Source: Pectobacterium polaris (GTDB taxonomy: Bacteria; Pseudomonadota; Gammaproteobacteria; Enterobacterales; Enterobacteriaceae). Taken from it: 64,000 bases of DNA. Positions within the stretch are counted from its first letter, which is position 1. Each line of letters starts with the position of its first letter. Below are positions 50,444-61,669 of the stretch, piece by piece. The notes under the pieces are model-generated. The model saw only the letters and a program-made list of their open reading frames with translations. It was not told the origin of the DNA and ran no database searches. Both the position numbers and the translations under genes were made by a program. The stretch covers positions 2,356,001 through 2,420,000 of the forward strand of contig NZ_CP017481.1 of NCBI RefSeq assembly GCF_002307355.1. The letters run 5' to 3'.

Positions 50444-52825
50444 ATGAACCCTGAGCGTTCCGAACGCATAGAAATCCCCGTATTGCCATTGCGCGATGTG
50501 GTGGTTTATCCGCACATGGTCATTCCGTTGTTTGTTGGTCGGGAGAAATCGATTCGGTGCCTTGAAGCCGCAATGGATCATGATAAGAAGATCATGCTGG
50601 TGGCACAGAAAGAAGCCTCAACGGATGAGCCAAGTATTAACGATCTTTTCTCGGTAGGGACGGTAGCCTCAATTCTTCAAATGCTGAAACTGCCGGACGG
50701 CACGGTAAAAGTGCTGGTCGAAGGGTTACAGCGTGCGCGTATTACGACGCTTTCTGACAGCGGTGAACATTTCGCTGCACACGCAGAATATCTTGATCCC
50801 CCAGCGATTGATGAGCGCGAGCAAGAAGTGCTCATGCGCACGGCGGTCAATCAGTTTGAGGGATACATCAAGCTGAACAAGAAGATCCCGCCTGAAGTGC
50901 TGACATCGCTGAACAGCATTGATGATGCTGCGCGTTTGGCTGACACCATTGCTGCGCACATGCCGCTGAAATTGGCTGATAAGCAGTCTGTACTTGAAAT
51001 GTTCGATATTACTGAACGTTTGGAGTACCTGATGGCGATGATGGAATCCGAAATCGACCTGTTGCAGGTAGAAAAACGGATTCGTGGCCGCGTTAAGAAG
51101 CAAATGGAAAAAAGCCAGCGTGAGTACTATCTGAATGAGCAAATGAAAGCGATTCAGAAAGAGCTGGGTGAGATGGATGACGCACCGGATGAACACGAAG
51201 CGTTAAAACGCAAGATTGAAGCGGCGAAAATGCCGAAAGACGCGCGTGAGAAAGCCGAAGCAGAATTACAAAAGCTGAAAATGATGTCACCGATGTCAGC
51301 GGAAGCGACAGTGGTGCGCAGCTATATCGACTGGATGGTGCAGGTACCGTGGAATGCGCGTAGCAAAGTGAAGAAAGACTTGCTGAAAGCGCAGGAAATG
51401 CTGGATACCGATCATTATGGTCTGGATCGCGTGAAAGAACGCATCCTTGAATATCTCGCAGTACAGAGCCGTGTCAGCAAGATCAGAGGGCCGATTCTGT
51501 GTCTGGTGGGGCCGCCTGGCGTGGGTAAAACCTCGCTCGGTCAGTCTATCGCCAAAGCGACTGGACGTCAGTATGTGCGTATGGCGCTGGGTGGCGTGCG
51601 TGACGAAGCTGAAATCCGCGGGCACCGTCGTACCTATATCGGTTCAATGCCGGGCAAACTGATCCAGAAAATGGCAAAAGTTGGTGTGAAAAACCCACTC
51701 TTCCTGCTGGATGAGATCGACAAGATGTCTTCTGACATGCGTGGCGATCCGGCTTCTGCCTTGCTGGAAGTGCTCGATCCTGAACAGAACGTGGCGTTTA
51801 ACGATCACTATCTGGAAGTCGACTACGATCTGTCCGACGTGATGTTTGTTGCGACGTCTAACTCGATGAACATCCCAGCGCCGTTGCTTGACCGTATGGA
51901 AGTCATTCGTCTTTCCGGCTATACAGAAGACGAAAAACTGAATATCGCTAAACAGCATCTGCTGCCGAAACAGATCGAACGTAATGCGCTGAAAAATGGT
52001 GAGATCTCGGTAGAAGACAGCGCGATTGTTGGCATTATCCGTTATTACACGCGTGAAGCTGGCGTGCGTAGCCTGGAGCGTGAAATCTCCAAGTTGTGCC
52101 GTAAAGCAGTAAAAACGCTGTTGATGGATAAATCCACTAAGCATATCCAGATTTCGGGCGATAACCTTAAGGATTTCCTTGGGGTACAGCGTTTTGACTA
52201 TGGTCGTGCGGACGATGAAAATCGCGTAGGGCAGGTGACCGGACTGGCTTGGACGGAAGTTGGCGGCGATCTGTTGACGATTGAAACCGCCTGCGTGCCG
52301 GGCAAAGGTAAGCTGACTTATACCGGTTCGTTAGGTGAGGTCATGCAGGAGTCGATTCAGGCTGCGCTTACCGTGGTTCGCGCCCGTGCAGAAAAATTAG
52401 GCATCAATGCTGATTTTTACGAGAAGCGTGATATCCACGTTCACGTTCCAGAAGGGGCGACGCCGAAAGACGGTCCGAGTGCGGGTATCGCCATGTGTAC
52501 CGCACTGGTTTCTTGTTTGACCGGGAATCCGGTGCGTGCCGATGTGGCGATGACGGGTGAGATCACCCTGCGTGGTCTGGTACTGCCGATTGGTGGTCTG
52601 AAAGAGAAACTGCTGGCAGCACACCGTGGTGGCATCAAGACGGTATTGATTCCTGATGACAACAAGCGCGATCTGGAAGATATCCCACAGAACGTGATTG
52701 CCGATCTGGAAATCCATCCGGTGAAACGTATCGAGGAAGTATTGGCACTCGCATTGCTGAATGCGCCTTCTGGCATGCAGGTGGTCACGGCGCCTAAAGC
52801 CAAGACCAAAGCCAAGGCAAAATAG
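50444..52825 (+). CDS. lon: ATP-dependent protease Lon
   Basis: A cytoplasmic AAA+ protease for damaged and regulatory proteins. The N-terminal substrate domain is at about 1-305. Walker A is GPPGVGKT at 356-363 and Walker [10 protein letters not shown]. The catalytic Ser679 is in [10 protein letters not shown], and its Lys partner is in [14 protein letters not shown]. It has 793 residues, a little longer than the 784 of E. coli because of a lysine/alanine-rich tail ([10 protein letters not shown]). Confidence 0.98.
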   Translation: MNPERSERIEIPVLPLRDVVVYPHMVIPLFVGREKSIRCLEAAMDHDKKIMLVAQKEASTDEPSINDLFSVGTVASILQMLKLPDGTVKVLVEGLQRARITTLSDSGEHFAAHAEYLDPPAIDEREQEVLMRTAVNQFEGYIKLNKKIPPEVLTSLNSIDDAARLADTIAAHMPLKLADKQSVLEMFDITERLEYLMAMMESEIDLLQVEKRIRGRVKKQMEKSQREYYLNEQMKAIQKELGEMDDAPDEHEALKRKIEAAKMPKDAREKAEAELQKLKMMSPMSAEATVVRSYIDWMVQVPWNARSKVKKDLLKAQEMLDTDHYGLDRVKERILEYLAVQSRVSKIRGPILCLVGPPGVGKTSLGQSIAKATGRQYVRMALGGVRDEAEIRGHRRTYIGSMPGKLIQKMAKVGVKNPLFLLDEIDKMSSDMRGDPASALLEVLDPEQNVAFNDHYLEVDYDLSDVMFVATSNSMNIPAPLLDRMEVIRLSGYTEDEKLNIAKQHLLPKQIERNALKNGEISVEDSAIVGIIRYYTREAGVRSLEREISKLCRKAVKTLLMDKSTKHIQISGDNLKDFLGVQRFDYGRADDENRVGQVTGLAWTEVGGDLLTIETACVPGKGKLTYTGSLGEVMQESIQAALTVVRARAEKLGINADFYEKRDIHVHVPEGATPKDGPSAGIAMCTALVSCLTGNPVRADVAMTGEITLRGLVLPIGGLKEKLLAAHRGGIKTVLIPDDNKRDLEDIPQNVIADLEIHPVKRIEEVLALALLNAPSGMQVVTAPKAKTKAKAK

Positions 52826-52858
52826 TGACCTGTCGCAAAAACCCTTGAGAAAATCAGG

Positions 52859-52894
52859 GCTGGTGAGTGAAATCGTGCTTGCCAGCTTTTTTTT
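52859..52894 (+). terminator. Intrinsic terminator of lon
   Basis: GCTGGTGAG and CTTGCCAGC pair (two G-U type pairs) around a 10-base loop, followed by eight T residues. Confidence 0.85.
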
Positions 52895-53022
52895 GTACCG
52901 CTAAGTTAGAGCACTGTTAGTTTTAGCCATAACAGGCTAGGCATGACAGTATTGATAATAAGTCACGTGTCGCGTCTTGGGACAATGAAGCGCGATAAGA
53001 GAATTCCAGAGGGGATGACAGA

Positions 53023-53295
53023 GTGAACAAGTCACAATTGATCGACAAAATTGCCGCAGATGCTGATATTTCCAAAGCGGCAGCAGGGCGTGTGTTGGAT
53101 GCAATTATTGGTTCCGTTACCGAATCCCTGAAAGAAGGGGATGATGTTGCTTTGGTTGGTTTTGGTACTTTCTCAGTGCGTGAACGTGCTGCTCGTACCG
53201 GCCGTAACCCGCAAACTGGTAAAGAAATCAGTATCCCTGCGGCGAAAGTACCAGGATTCCGTGCTGGTAAAACGCTGAAAGACGCCGTTAACTGA
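53023..53295 (+). CDS. hupB: DNA-binding protein HU-beta
   Basis: One subunit of the nucleoid protein HU. The start is a GTG ([22 protein letters not shown]), preceded by GAGGGG. The DNA-binding arms carry the signature [21 protein letters not shown]. It has 90 residues. It is located between lon and ppiD, as in E. coli. Confidence 0.97.
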   Translation: MNKSQLIDKIAADADISKAAAGRVLDAIIGSVTESLKEGDDVALVGFGTFSVRERAARTGRNPQTGKEISIPAAKVPGFRAGKTLKDAVN

Positions 53296-53378
53296 TTATT
53301 ACGTCACAGGTTTGGCTGATAACCACTTTGGGTGCCAAACAATACCTGACGCAATGATATTGGTAGGGTAAGATACGA

Positions 53379-53408
53379 GGCGCATCATTTTATGATGTGC
53401 CTTTTATT
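53379..53408 (+). terminator. Intrinsic terminator of hupB
   Basis: GGCGCATCAT and ATGATGTGCC pair (one G-U) around TTT, followed by TTTTATTT. Confidence 0.87.
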
Positions 53409-53564
53409 TATTAGGACTATACATACCCGACACATGGCAAAACGTGGCGGGCAATAAGCTTAAATGCGCCCTAGCCTTGTATTGGGCTATAGCAATCGCA
53501 AGGATGCATGGCTCCGGCCAGCGCAGGGAGTTTTATCCATTCTACAGCGGAGTGTTGTCACATT

Positions 53565-55445
53565 ATGATGGACAATTTACGTACGGCCGCGAATAACGTC
53601 GTGCTCAAAATTATTCTTGCTTTGATCATCGCATCATTCGTTCTAACTGGCGTTGGTGATTATCTTATTGGTGGTTCAGGAGATTACGCTGCAAAGGTGA
53701 ACGGGCAGGAAATTACCCGCGCACAGCTTGAGCAGGCGGTACAGAACGAACGCAGTCGTCAGCAGGAAGCCTTGGGTGAGAATTTCTCTCTTCTGGCGAG
53801 TAATGACGGCTACATGCAGCAATTGCGTAGGCAGGCACTCTCCCAACTCATTGATGAAACCTTGCTGGATCAGTATGCCAACAAGCTGGGACTGAACATC
53901 AGTGATGAGCAAATCAAACAGGCGATCTTTGACGTTCCCGCGTTTCAGACCAACAACCGTTTTGATAATGAAAAGTATCTGGATCAGGTTCGTCGCCTTG
54001 GCGTCACACCGGATATGTATGCTCAGATGCTGCGTAAACAACTGACTTCACAGCAGTTGATTCGTGGCTTTGGCAATACCGCCTTCCTGCTGCCGCAGGA
54101 GATCGATAACCTGGTGAAACTGGCTGCACAAGATCGCGTTGTCCGTGTTGCAACCATTGATATTGCTGCCAAGGCGAAAGCCCAGACGGTTGCTGATGAT
54201 GAAGTCCAGAGTTATTACGATCAAAACAAAGGGAATTTCATCGCACCAGAAGAATTCAAAGTCAGCTATATCTCGCTGGATGCGGCAAGCATCATGGACG
54301 GCGTGAAAGTAGACGATGCTGCCATCAACGATTTCTACGAACAGAACAAGAGCGATTATTCCCAACCTGAGCGCAAAAAATTCAGCGTTATTCAGGTGAA
54401 GAATGAGGCCGATGCAGCGTCTGTTCTTGATGCGCTGAAGCAAGGTGGTGATTTCGCTACGCTGGCGAAAGAAAAATCAACGGACGTTATCTCGCGCCGC
54501 AACGGTGGCGATCTGGGATGGATGGACGAAAACAGCATGATTGATGAGCTGAAGCAGGCAAAACTGACGGAGAAAGGTCAGGTTTCCGAAGCGATTAAAT
54601 CATCTGTTGGCTATCTGGTTGTGCGTCTGGATGATGTTCAGCCGCAGCAGGTCAAACCGCTGAGCGAAGTGCGTGCAGAGATTGCTGAGAAAGTGAAACA
54701 CGAGAAAGCGCAGGATGGTTACTATGCGCTGCAACAAAAAGTCAGCGAAGCGGCCAGTAACGACAACGAATCTCTGGCTTCAGCAGAAGAAGCGGCCGGT
54801 GTGAAGGCAACGCAGACCGACTGGTTTACGCGTGAGAAAGTTCCCGCTGCGCTGAACTTCCAGCCAGTAACGCAGGCTATCTTTAGCGGTGCGCTGTTGG
54901 GCGAAAACGGTGCTGCGGGCAACAACTCCGATGTGATTAACGTCGACGGCGATCGTGCTTTCGTTCTGCGTATCACTGAGCACAAGCCTGAAAGTACTCG
55001 CCCTCTGGATCAGGTTCGTACCGAGATCGTAGAGACGCTGAAACGTCAGAAAGCTGAACAGCAGACTCGTGTAGACGCTGAAAAAATTCTGGCTGAGCTG
55101 AAGCAAGGTAAAGACGACGCGCTTAAAGCTGCGGGTCTGAGCTTTGGTGAGGCAAAAACGATGTCTTCTATCTCTCAGGGTGATGCAACGGCTGAAGCAA
55201 TCTTTGCTATGCCACATCCAGAGAAAGATAAGCCATCTTATGCGATTACTCAGGATCAAGCTGGTAATGTCGTGCTGGTCGCGCTGGATAGCGTGACGCC
55301 ACATCAGCTAAATGATGAGCAGAAAACACAGTTTGCTAGCCAGGTTCAGCAAGGTTCTCTGGGTGCGCTGTTTGATTCTCTGCTGTCCAGCTTGCGTAGT
55401 GAAGCGAAAATCAAGATGGGCAATGCGGCGCAAGAACAGCAATAA
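53565..55445 (+). CDS. ppiD: Periplasmic folding chaperone PpiD
   Basis: A membrane-anchored chaperone next to the Sec translocon. The start MMDNLRTAANNVVLKIIL at 53565 matches E. coli; the longer frame from 53508 reads through leader sequence. One N-terminal span lies at about 14-34, then a SurA-like chaperone region, and a parvulin domain (about 265-355, including RRNGGDLGWMDENSM). It has 626 residues. In E. coli the parvulin domain is inactive. Confidence 0.96.
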   Translation: MMDNLRTAANNVVLKIILALIIASFVLTGVGDYLIGGSGDYAAKVNGQEITRAQLEQAVQNERSRQQEALGENFSLLASNDGYMQQLRRQALSQLIDETLLDQYANKLGLNISDEQIKQAIFDVPAFQTNNRFDNEKYLDQVRRLGVTPDMYAQMLRKQLTSQQLIRGFGNTAFLLPQEIDNLVKLAAQDRVVRVATIDIAAKAKAQTVADDEVQSYYDQNKGNFIAPEEFKVSYISLDAASIMDGVKVDDAAINDFYEQNKSDYSQPERKKFSVIQVKNEADAASVLDALKQGGDFATLAKEKSTDVISRRNGGDLGWMDENSMIDELKQAKLTEKGQVSEAIKSSVGYLVVRLDDVQPQQVKPLSEVRAEIAEKVKHEKAQDGYYALQQKVSEAASNDNESLASAEEAAGVKATQTDWFTREKVPAALNFQPVTQAIFSGALLGENGAAGNNSDVINVDGDRAFVLRITEHKPESTRPLDQVRTEIVETLKRQKAEQQTRVDAEKILAELKQGKDDALKAAGLSFGEAKTMSSISQGDATAEAIFAMPHPEKDKPSYAITQDQAGNVVLVALDSVTPHQLNDEQKTQFASQVQQGSLGALFDSLLSSLRSEAKIKMGNAAQEQQ

Positions 55446-55478
55446 GCTCCGCAAAAATTTGCAAATCGTTGCAACAAC

Positions 55479-55502
55479 AAAAGGCCGCTTTCGCGGCCTT
55501 TT
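55479..55502 (+). terminator. Intrinsic terminator of ppiD
   Basis: AAAAGGCCGC and GCGGCCTTTT form a perfect stem around TTTC, symmetrical with A and T flanks. Confidence 0.9.
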
Positions 55503-55583
55503 CCACATTTAAATTCTGCTGTTTGCGGTGTTGATGGGTCTGCGGCAAGGTAGCCGTGCTGTCACACACAAGGAGGAAACAGC

Positions 55584-55949
55584 ATGAAAAAATCAGGAAT
55601 AAAAGCACTGTGTTTAATCATCGGAATGAGTTTGTCTGGGTTGCCATTACTGGGGCAGGCGGCACCTAAAGCCGCCGACAGTACGGCGACAGTAGTGAAG
55701 TCTGCGCCAGCAGATCAGAAAGCGGAGAAAGCAACGCTTCCTGATGGTGACGAGGATAAGGTAAGCATTAACGCAGCAAACGCTGCTGACTTGGCGGAAA
55801 TAATGAACGGTGTCGGCCTTAAAAAGGCGGAAGCGATCGTTAACTATCGTGAACAAAATGGTCCTTTTACCCAGATCGATCAATTAACTGAGGTCCCGGG
55901 AATTGGGGCTGCGTTGGTTGAGCGAAATCTCTCTCGTTTAAAACTGTGA
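55584..55949 (+). CDS. ybaV: ComEA-type helix-hairpin-helix protein YbaV
   Basis: A periplasmic DNA-binding protein candidate of 121 residues. A signal peptide (KALCLIIGMSLSGLPLLGQAA) ends near residue 27. After a low-complexity linker come two helix-hairpin-helix motifs, SINAANAADLAEIMNGVG and TQIDQLTEVPGIGAALVER. Homologues bind incoming DNA in competent bacteria. The rest of the uptake machinery is not in this window. Position after ppiD is as in E. coli. Confidence 0.93.
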   Translation: MKKSGIKALCLIIGMSLSGLPLLGQAAPKAADSTATVVKSAPADQKAEKATLPDGDEDKVSINAANAADLAEIMNGVGLKKAEAIVNYREQNGPFTQIDQLTEVPGIGAALVERNLSRLKL

Positions 55950-56054
55950 TATTAGTCGCAGCCCAGTCGAGCACTTCCTCTGGGCTGCGAACCTCTGCTA
56001 GGCTAATTATCAGGTCATACCAGTTGTTGGTGTTGTCACAGGAGTATCACCGCT

Positions 56055-56453
56055 ATGCAGACTTTCATTACCGTTCGTGGTTATCACATTGATGTTTATC
56101 AGCACGTTAATAACGCGCGCTATCTGGAGTTTCTGGAAGAGGCGCGTTGGCAATGGCTGGAAACGTTGCCCGCTTTTGGCTGGATGCATAGCAACAATAT
56201 TGCTTTCGTCGTGGTGAACATCAATATCAACTATCGCAAGCCTGCCGTTCTCGGTGACGTGCTGCGTATTGATAGCGAATTACTGCAGATGAATACAAAG
56301 AGTGGCGTGATCAGTCAGAAGATAACCCAAGTGTCTGATGAAAGTGATGTGGCGGATGCCACGCTGACGTTTGTCTGCATCGATTTATCGACGCAAAAAT
56401 CACTGCCGCTGGAGGGAAAACTGCTGGAACACCTAAACGAGATTCGCCGTTAA
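56055..56453 (+). CDS. fadM: Long-chain acyl-CoA thioesterase FadM (YbaW)
   Basis: A hot-dog-fold thioesterase helping beta-oxidation of unsaturated acyl-CoAs. The 4-hydroxybenzoyl-CoA-thioesterase motif is GYHIDVYQHVNNARYLEFLEEARW-like, with Asp14 as the likely catalytic residue. It has 132 residues. It lies between ybaV and a terminator, convergent with queC. Confidence 0.94.
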   Translation: MQTFITVRGYHIDVYQHVNNARYLEFLEEARWQWLETLPAFGWMHSNNIAFVVVNININYRKPAVLGDVLRIDSELLQMNTKSGVISQKITQVSDESDVADATLTFVCIDLSTQKSLPLEGKLLEHLNEIRR

Positions 56454-56460
56454 CATGAAG

Positions 56461-56498
56461 CAGCAGGCCACTCTCTGTAAGCATGGCCTGCTGTTTTT
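56461..56498 (+). terminator. Intrinsic terminator of fadM
   Basis: CAGCAGGCCA and TGGCCTGCTG form a 10-bp stem around a 13-base loop, followed by five T residues. Confidence 0.88.
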
Positions 56499-56548
56499 AC
56501 ACTGTGTGATGTTTCTGCTTGTCGGTTTCTGAATGGTGGAGTGAAGTC

Positions 56549-57244
56549 TCAGCGTAATCCTGCTTTCTTCTTCAGCGATGCCATGACAGCCACGGAATCA
56601 TTTTGATACTGCGCAAGCCCATTTGCTCGTAGATGGCAGGCGGCACACTGACCACACCCATCACCCTTGATGCCGTTATAGCAGGTTAGTGTGTGGTAAC
56701 GAACGGTATCGAGTTGCTGGTAATGATCCGCCAGCGCCCAGGTTTCGGCCTTATTAAGCCACATCAGCGGGGTTTCAAAACGGATATCGCAGGCAATACC
56801 TAAAACAATAGCCTGATTCAGTGCTTTGACGAATTCATCTCGACAATCAGGGTAACCGGAAAAATCAGTCTCACACACACCGGTAATGACGGCTTCTGCA
56901 CCAACCTGATAGGCGTAGATAGCGGCGAGCGTCAGGAAAAGAATGTTTCTTCCCGGAACAAAGGTGTTGGGGATGCCTTGTGCATTAGCGTCGTAATCGG
57001 GAACAGGAATGCTGTCACGCGTCAGGCTGCTGGTGGCGAGCTCATTCAGCAAGCCGACGTCCAGAACCTTATGCGCCGTTGCACCCAGTTTCTGGCTGAG
57101 TTCCCGAGCAACATCAATTTCTGCGCGGTGGCGTTGCCCATAATCGAAGGTGATGCAGTGGACGTCATCATAATCTTGCAGAGCCTGAATCAGGCAGGTT
57201 GTGGAATCTTGTCCACCGCTAAAAACGACAACAGCACGCTTCAT
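56549..57244 (-). CDS. queC: 7-cyano-7-deazaguanine synthase QueC
   Basis: Makes preQ0, an early queuosine precursor, from 7-carboxy-7-deazaguanine. The PP-loop [14 protein letters not shown] is at residues 9-22. Four zinc cysteines lie in [20 protein letters not shown] near the C-terminus. It has 231 residues. It works upstream of Tgt and QueA, which lie about 37 kb away in this window. No preQ1 riboswitch was seen before it. Confidence 0.97.
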   Translation of the reverse strand: MKRAVVVFSGGQDSTTCLIQALQDYDDVHCITFDYGQRHRAEIDVARELSQKLGATAHKVLDVGLLNELATSSLTRDSIPVPDYDANAQGIPNTFVPGRNILFLTLAAIYAYQVGAEAVITGVCETDFSGYPDCRDEFVKALNQAIVLGIACDIRFETPLMWLNKAETWALADHYQQLDTVRYHTLTCYNGIKGDGCGQCAACHLRANGLAQYQNDSVAVMASLKKKAGLR

Positions 57245-57402
57245 TCTTCATTCACCTTAACGCGACGTTAACCGCAATACGTCTGTAACGCACTGCGGTG
57301 TAAAGTCGCTATTTTACCTGAAAAGCGCGGTTATCTGAAAACCATGTTACCTAGAAAATAGCCCGCATTCAGCGCTGCGGCTGCGTGCGGAATACGCTAA
57401 CC

Positions 57403-58479
57403 TCACGTCAGACTGGATTCAGGGGAAAGGTGAGCTATCTCTGGGTTGTTCAGCACTCTGAGATAAGGGCTAATGTCACCGATATTTTTTTCTACCCAGT
57501 TGCTGTTGTAGTAGGTGTCCAGATAGCGTTCGCCGCTGTCGCAGAGCAGGGTCACAATCGCGCCTTTTTGACCCCTGCTCACCATCTCTTTGGCCAGTTG
57601 CAGCATCCCCCAGACGTTGGTGCCGGTAGAGGCTCCCGCTTTGCGACCTAACACACTTTCCAGCCAGTACAGCGTTGCGATGCTGGCGGCATCCGGCACT
57701 TTGATCATGTGATCAATGACGTCAGGAATAAAAGAAGGCTCGGCACGCGGGCGACCAATACCTTCTATCCGGCTACCACATGGCCCTGTGATGGAACGAT
57801 CACGCTTCTGGTAGCAGTCGTAGAAGACGGAGTTTTCTGGATCGACGACGACCAGTTGCGTATCCAGCCCCTGATAGCGAATGTAGCGTCCGAGCGTGGC
57901 TGACGTACCGCCAGTTCCTGCGCTCATCACGATGTAGTCCGGCACAGTATGCGGTTCACGTGCCATTTGTCGGTAAATGCTATCGGCAATATTGTTGTTG
58001 CCACGCCAGTCGGTGGCGCGTTCAGCGTAGGTAAACTGATCCATATAATGGCCGTTCATCTCTTGTGCGAGCTGTTCGGATGCGGCATAGATTTGTCCCG
58101 CCTGCTCGACAAAATGGCAGCGCCCGCCATAGAAAGCGATTTGCTCGATTTTCTTTTTTGCGGTACAGGAAGGCATGACGGCGATAAACGGCAGGCCAAG
58201 CAAACGTGCAAAGTAGGCTTCTGAGACGGCGGTACTGCCGGATGACGCTTCGATAATCGGCGTGCCTTCTTTAATCCAGCCGTTGCACAGCCCGTAGAGA
58301 AACAAAGAACGCGCCAGACGATGCTTCAGACTGCCGCTGGGATGTGTGCTTTCATCTTTGAGGTAAAAATAGATACCCGGATAATCTGGCAGGGTCAGAC
58401 GGATAAGGTGCGTATCAGCCGAACGCTGAAAATCTGCTTCGATAGCGCTGATGGCATTTTTAACCCAGGCATTGGTCAT
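57403..58479 (-). CDS. PLP-dependent cysteine synthase family protein, Cds1-like cysteine desulfhydrase
   Basis: A fold-type II PLP enzyme of 358 residues. The probable Schiff-base Lys52 lies in [11 protein letters not shown], the substrate loop is EASSGSTA (77-84) and the PLP phosphate loop [10 protein letters not shown] (188-197). These segments, and [12 protein letters not shown], are closer in my recollection to mycobacterial Cds1 (a cysteine desulfhydrase) than to CysK or CysM: the usual SVKDR and SSGNTG are replaced by SLKHR and SSGSTA. Likely reaction: cysteine to pyruvate, ammonia and hydrogen sulfide. decR, encoding a cysteine-responsive activator, is nearby on the other strand. A biosynthetic role cannot be excluded. 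Confidence 0.75.
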   Translation of the reverse strand: MTNAWVKNAISAIEADFQRSADTHLIRLTLPDYPGIYFYLKDESTHPSGSLKHRLARSLFLYGLCNGWIKEGTPIIEASSGSTAVSEAYFARLLGLPFIAVMPSCTAKKKIEQIAFYGGRCHFVEQAGQIYAASEQLAQEMNGHYMDQFTYAERATDWRGNNNIADSIYRQMAREPHTVPDYIVMSAGTGGTSATLGRYIRYQGLDTQLVVVDPENSVFYDCYQKRDRSITGPCGSRIEGIGRPRAEPSFIPDVIDHMIKVPDAASIATLYWLESVLGRKAGASTGTNVWGMLQLAKEMVSRGQKGAIVTLLCDSGERYLDTYYNSNWVEKNIGDISPYLRVLNNPEIAHLSPESSLT

Positions 58480-58635
58480 GATGAAAACTCGGTTAGGCAG
58501 TGATGCGAATAGAGTAACGAGTTTTCAGGATAAAAAGGTTATCTTTTTATCTCTTCATGACCAATTTAAAGAAAATATTTACTCTTTATTTCTGGTTTTT
58601 TGGGAATGTTTTCTATTTCCCTGACTGAGGGATGC

Positions 58636-59079
58636 TTACCCAAAAAACATGGCGATGGCTGCAGCTAGCGCAACGAGAGCCATTAAAGCGAACGCCATAT
58701 TGATGGCACTGATAATGAAAGGGAATGCGATCACAGCGATACCAAGCATGGCTGCGCTCATGCAAGGTCTGGTGGATTCACGGCGAGCGAAGCCGAAAAC
58801 AGCGAAAATTATCGCAAGGCAACCTAATACGGATGTTGCTGCAATCACTAACCGCTCTTCATTGAATGAGGATTGCTGTGGTGGTGTGGGCGCCGCTTTT
58901 CCTATTAATCTATCCAACGTGGTATCACGGATGGAGACAATTTTTTCTGCGATTCGCTCTTCAATCGGTACTTCTGGTGTTGATGGTCCGACCCAAAAGT
59001 AAGATACGGCAATCACTAATCCGATTGCGCCCAAAATCATACCTATAGTACTGAGTTTATTGTTTTTATCCTTTGTCAT
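58636..59079 (-). CDS. Unrecognised small inner-membrane protein
   Basis: I do not recognise the family securely; layout recalls small enterobacterial inner-membrane proteins such as YidI. The ATG at 59079 (MTKDKNNKLSTIGMILGAIG) gives 147 residues; a frame from 59115 is less likely. There is one N-terminal span (about 12-30), a loop with PTPPQQ, then three C-terminal spans ending in MALVALAAAIAMFFG. It is in its own unit between the Cds1-like gene and decR, pointing away from decR. The gap 59080-59359 is AT-rich and should hold both divergent promoters. Confidence 0.75.
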   Translation of the reverse strand: MTKDKNNKLSTIGMILGAIGLVIAVSYFWVGPSTPEVPIEERIAEKIVSIRDTTLDRLIGKAAPTPPQQSSFNEERLVIAATSVLGCLAIIFAVFGFARRESTRPCMSAAMLGIAVIAFPFIISAINMAFALMALVALAAAIAMFFG

Positions 59080-59359
59080 CGTTTCGCCACTCCTGATTGG
59101 CATAAAATACGTCACTGGCTGATGCGTAATGAATTGTAGAAATCAATCTGTCTGCTTATCGTATTACCTTCTGTAAAAGGTAATGAAATTCCATATTATA
59201 CAATCCATTATGATTTTTCATTATCGAATGGTGATGTGGTTTTTTGATGTTGTCAGTGAATATTGAAGGCGATTTTTAACGGGAAGAACATTGCTTTTCT
59301 CTCTTAATGGGGGAAAGTAGGGCAAAGCTTTCTATCGGCGGGCTATATTAGGTAAAACT

Positions 59360-59821
59360 ATGCTAGATAAAATTGATCGCACACTGCTGAATATGCTGCA
59401 ACAGGATTGCACACTTTCACTACAGACGCTGGCCGATGCGGTTAATCTGACATCCACGCCGTGCTGGAAACGACTGAAGCGTCTGGAGGAGGAAGGGATC
59501 ATCCGGGCTCGGGTGGCGCTGCTGGATAATGAACGTCTGGGGTTAGGGCTGACGGCGTTTGTCTTACTGAAGACGCAGCAGCACAACCGTGACTGGTATC
59601 AGACCTTCACTCGCGTAGTGTCCGACATGCCGGAGGTGCTGGCTTTCTATCGTATGGCTGGCGAATACGATTACCTGATGCAGGTTCAGGTTGCTGATAT
59701 GAAAAGCTATGATGATTTCTATAAACGGCTGGTGAATGGTATTCCCGGGCTGGTCGATGTAACATCTAGCTTTGCTATGGAACGAATCAAACATACCACG
59801 GCACTGCCCTTATCCCTGTGA
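59360..59821 (+). CDS. decR: Lrp/AsnC-family regulator DecR (YbaO)
   Basis: In E. coli DecR activates cysteine-desulfidase genes (cyuPA/yhaOM) in response to cysteine. The N-terminal helix-turn-helix includes [28 protein letters not shown]. The C-terminal RAM effector domain has [17 protein letters not shown]. It has 153 residues. It precedes mdlA by about 80 bp and lies near the Cds1-like gene, a possible target. I did not identify a DecR operator. Confidence 0.92.
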   Translation: MLDKIDRTLLNMLQQDCTLSLQTLADAVNLTSTPCWKRLKRLEEEGIIRARVALLDNERLGLGLTAFVLLKTQQHNRDWYQTFTRVVSDMPEVLAFYRMAGEYDYLMQVQVADMKSYDDFYKRLVNGIPGLVDVTSSFAMERIKHTTALPLSL

Positions 59822-59899
59822 TTCATCGTATATCCGTCTTTTGTATAATTACTTGTCTGAGTCTGTCATGACCCGTCTGGCTATTGGAATGAAAACCGC

Positions 59900-61669
59900 G
59901 TGAGACTGTTTGCTCAACTGAGTTGGTATTTTCGCCGCGAATGGCGGCGCTATCTGGGTGCTGTTGCGCTATTGATTGCAATTGCCATTCTGCAATTGTT
60001 GCCCCCTAAATTGGTCGGCGTGATTGTCGATGGTGTAACACAGCACGGCATGTCGATGACCGAAATGATGAAGTGGATTGGCGTGATGCTGCTGACTGCC
60101 GTCATGGTCTATCTGCTGCGCTATGTGTGGCGAGTGTTCTTGTTTGGTGCGTCATACCAGTTGGCGGTTGAGCTACGAGAGGATTTTTACCGCCAACTGA
60201 GCCGCCAGCATCCGGCATTTTATCAACGTCACCGAACTGGCGATCTGATGGCGCGAGCGACTAACGATGTCGATCGCGTGGTCTTTGCCGCCGGGGAGGG
60301 CGTGCTGACGCTGGTCGATTCAATGGTGATGGGCTGTGCCGTTCTGGTTGTCATGTGTACTCAAATTAGTTGGGAACTGACCCTGCTGGCGCTGCTTCCG
60401 ATGCCGGTCATGGCGATTTTCATCAAACGCTACGGCACCCAACTGCATAACCGTTTTAAATCCGCACAGGCGGCGTTTTCTTCACTTAACGATCAGGCGC
60501 AGGAAGGTTTGACCAGCATTCGGATGATTAAAGCCTTCGGGTTGGAAAACTATCAGTCCGCGCGTTTTGCGCAGGTTGCGGCGGATGCTGGTGCCAAGAA
60601 CATGCACGTCGCCCGAGTTGATGCCCGCTTTGATCCCACGATTTATATTGCCGTCGGGCTGTCGAATTTGCTGGCGATTGGCGGCGGCAGTTGGATGGTG
60701 ATTAACGGTTCACTGACCTTAGGCTTGTTGACCAGCTTTGTTATGTATCTCGGGTTGATGATCTGGCCGATGCTGGCGCTGGCCTGGATGTTTAATATTG
60801 TTGAGCGTGGTAGCGCGGCATATAGCCGTATTCGGCAACTGCTTGCGGAAGATCTCGTGGTGAAAGACGGTGAGGAATCATTACCTGCCGAGCGGGGCGT
60901 GCTTGAGGTGAATATCTCCGCGTTTCGCTACTCGGATAATACCCGTGATGCTTTACAACATATTCAGTTTACGCTGGCACCTGGCAATATGCTGGGACTA
61001 TGTGGGCCGACAGGATCGGGTAAAAGTACGCTGCTGGCGTTGATTTTGCGTCATTTCGATGCCCAGTCGGGAGAGATTCGTTATCACGATCGTCCATTGA
61101 GTGCTATTCGGTTGGATGAACTGCGGAGCCGTTTTGCCGTTGTGGGGCAAATGCCCTTTTTGTTTTCCGATACGGTGGCGCAAAACATCGCACTGGGCCG
61201 GCCTGATGCTACCCAACAAGAGATTGAACAGGCGGCACGGCTTGCCAGCGTGCATGACGACATTCTGCGTTTGCCTCAGGGTTATCAGACAGAGGTCGGA
61301 GAGCGCGGCGTAATGCTATCAGGCGGTCAAAAACAGCGGATCGCGATTGCCCGTGCATTACTGCTGGATGCTGAAATTCTGGTGCTGGACGATGCGTTGT
61401 CTGCGGTTGATGGGCGAACGGAACACCAGATTTTACAGAATCTCAAAACATGGGGTGAAAAACGGACGGTGATCATTAGCGCACACCGCCTGTCAGCCCT
61501 AACCGAAGCGAATGAAATTGTGGTGTTGCAGCAAGGACAAACGGTGCAGCGTGGCACACACCGGACGCTGGCGGCACAACCTGGCTGGTATCGGGATATG
61601 TACCGTTATCAACAGCTGGAGGCGGCGCTGGATGATGTGCCGCAGTTGGAAGGAACGAAAAATGAATAG
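59900..61669 (+). CDS. mdlA: ABC exporter half-transporter MdlA
   Basis: One half of a heterodimeric multidrug-type exporter. The start is a GTG (product [17 protein letters not shown]). Six spans lie within about 1-300. The ATPase domain has Walker [10 protein letters not shown], signature [16 protein letters not shown], Walker [13 protein letters not shown] and H-loop SAHRLS. The residue after Walker B is Asp, not the catalytic Glu. It has 589 residues. Its end overlaps mdlB by 8 bp. Confidence 0.95.
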   Translation: MRLFAQLSWYFRREWRRYLGAVALLIAIAILQLLPPKLVGVIVDGVTQHGMSMTEMMKWIGVMLLTAVMVYLLRYVWRVFLFGASYQLAVELREDFYRQLSRQHPAFYQRHRTGDLMARATNDVDRVVFAAGEGVLTLVDSMVMGCAVLVVMCTQISWELTLLALLPMPVMAIFIKRYGTQLHNRFKSAQAAFSSLNDQAQEGLTSIRMIKAFGLENYQSARFAQVAADAGAKNMHVARVDARFDPTIYIAVGLSNLLAIGGGSWMVINGSLTLGLLTSFVMYLGLMIWPMLALAWMFNIVERGSAAYSRIRQLLAEDLVVKDGEESLPAERGVLEVNISAFRYSDNTRDALQHIQFTLAPGNMLGLCGPTGSGKSTLLALILRHFDAQSGEIRYHDRPLSAIRLDELRSRFAVVGQMPFLFSDTVAQNIALGRPDATQQEIEQAARLASVHDDILRLPQGYQTEVGERGVMLSGGQKQRIAIARALLLDAEILVLDDALSAVDGRTEHQILQNLKTWGEKRTVIISAHRLSALTEANEIVVLQQGQTVQRGTHRTLAAQPGWYRDMYRYQQLEAALDDVPQLEGTKNE

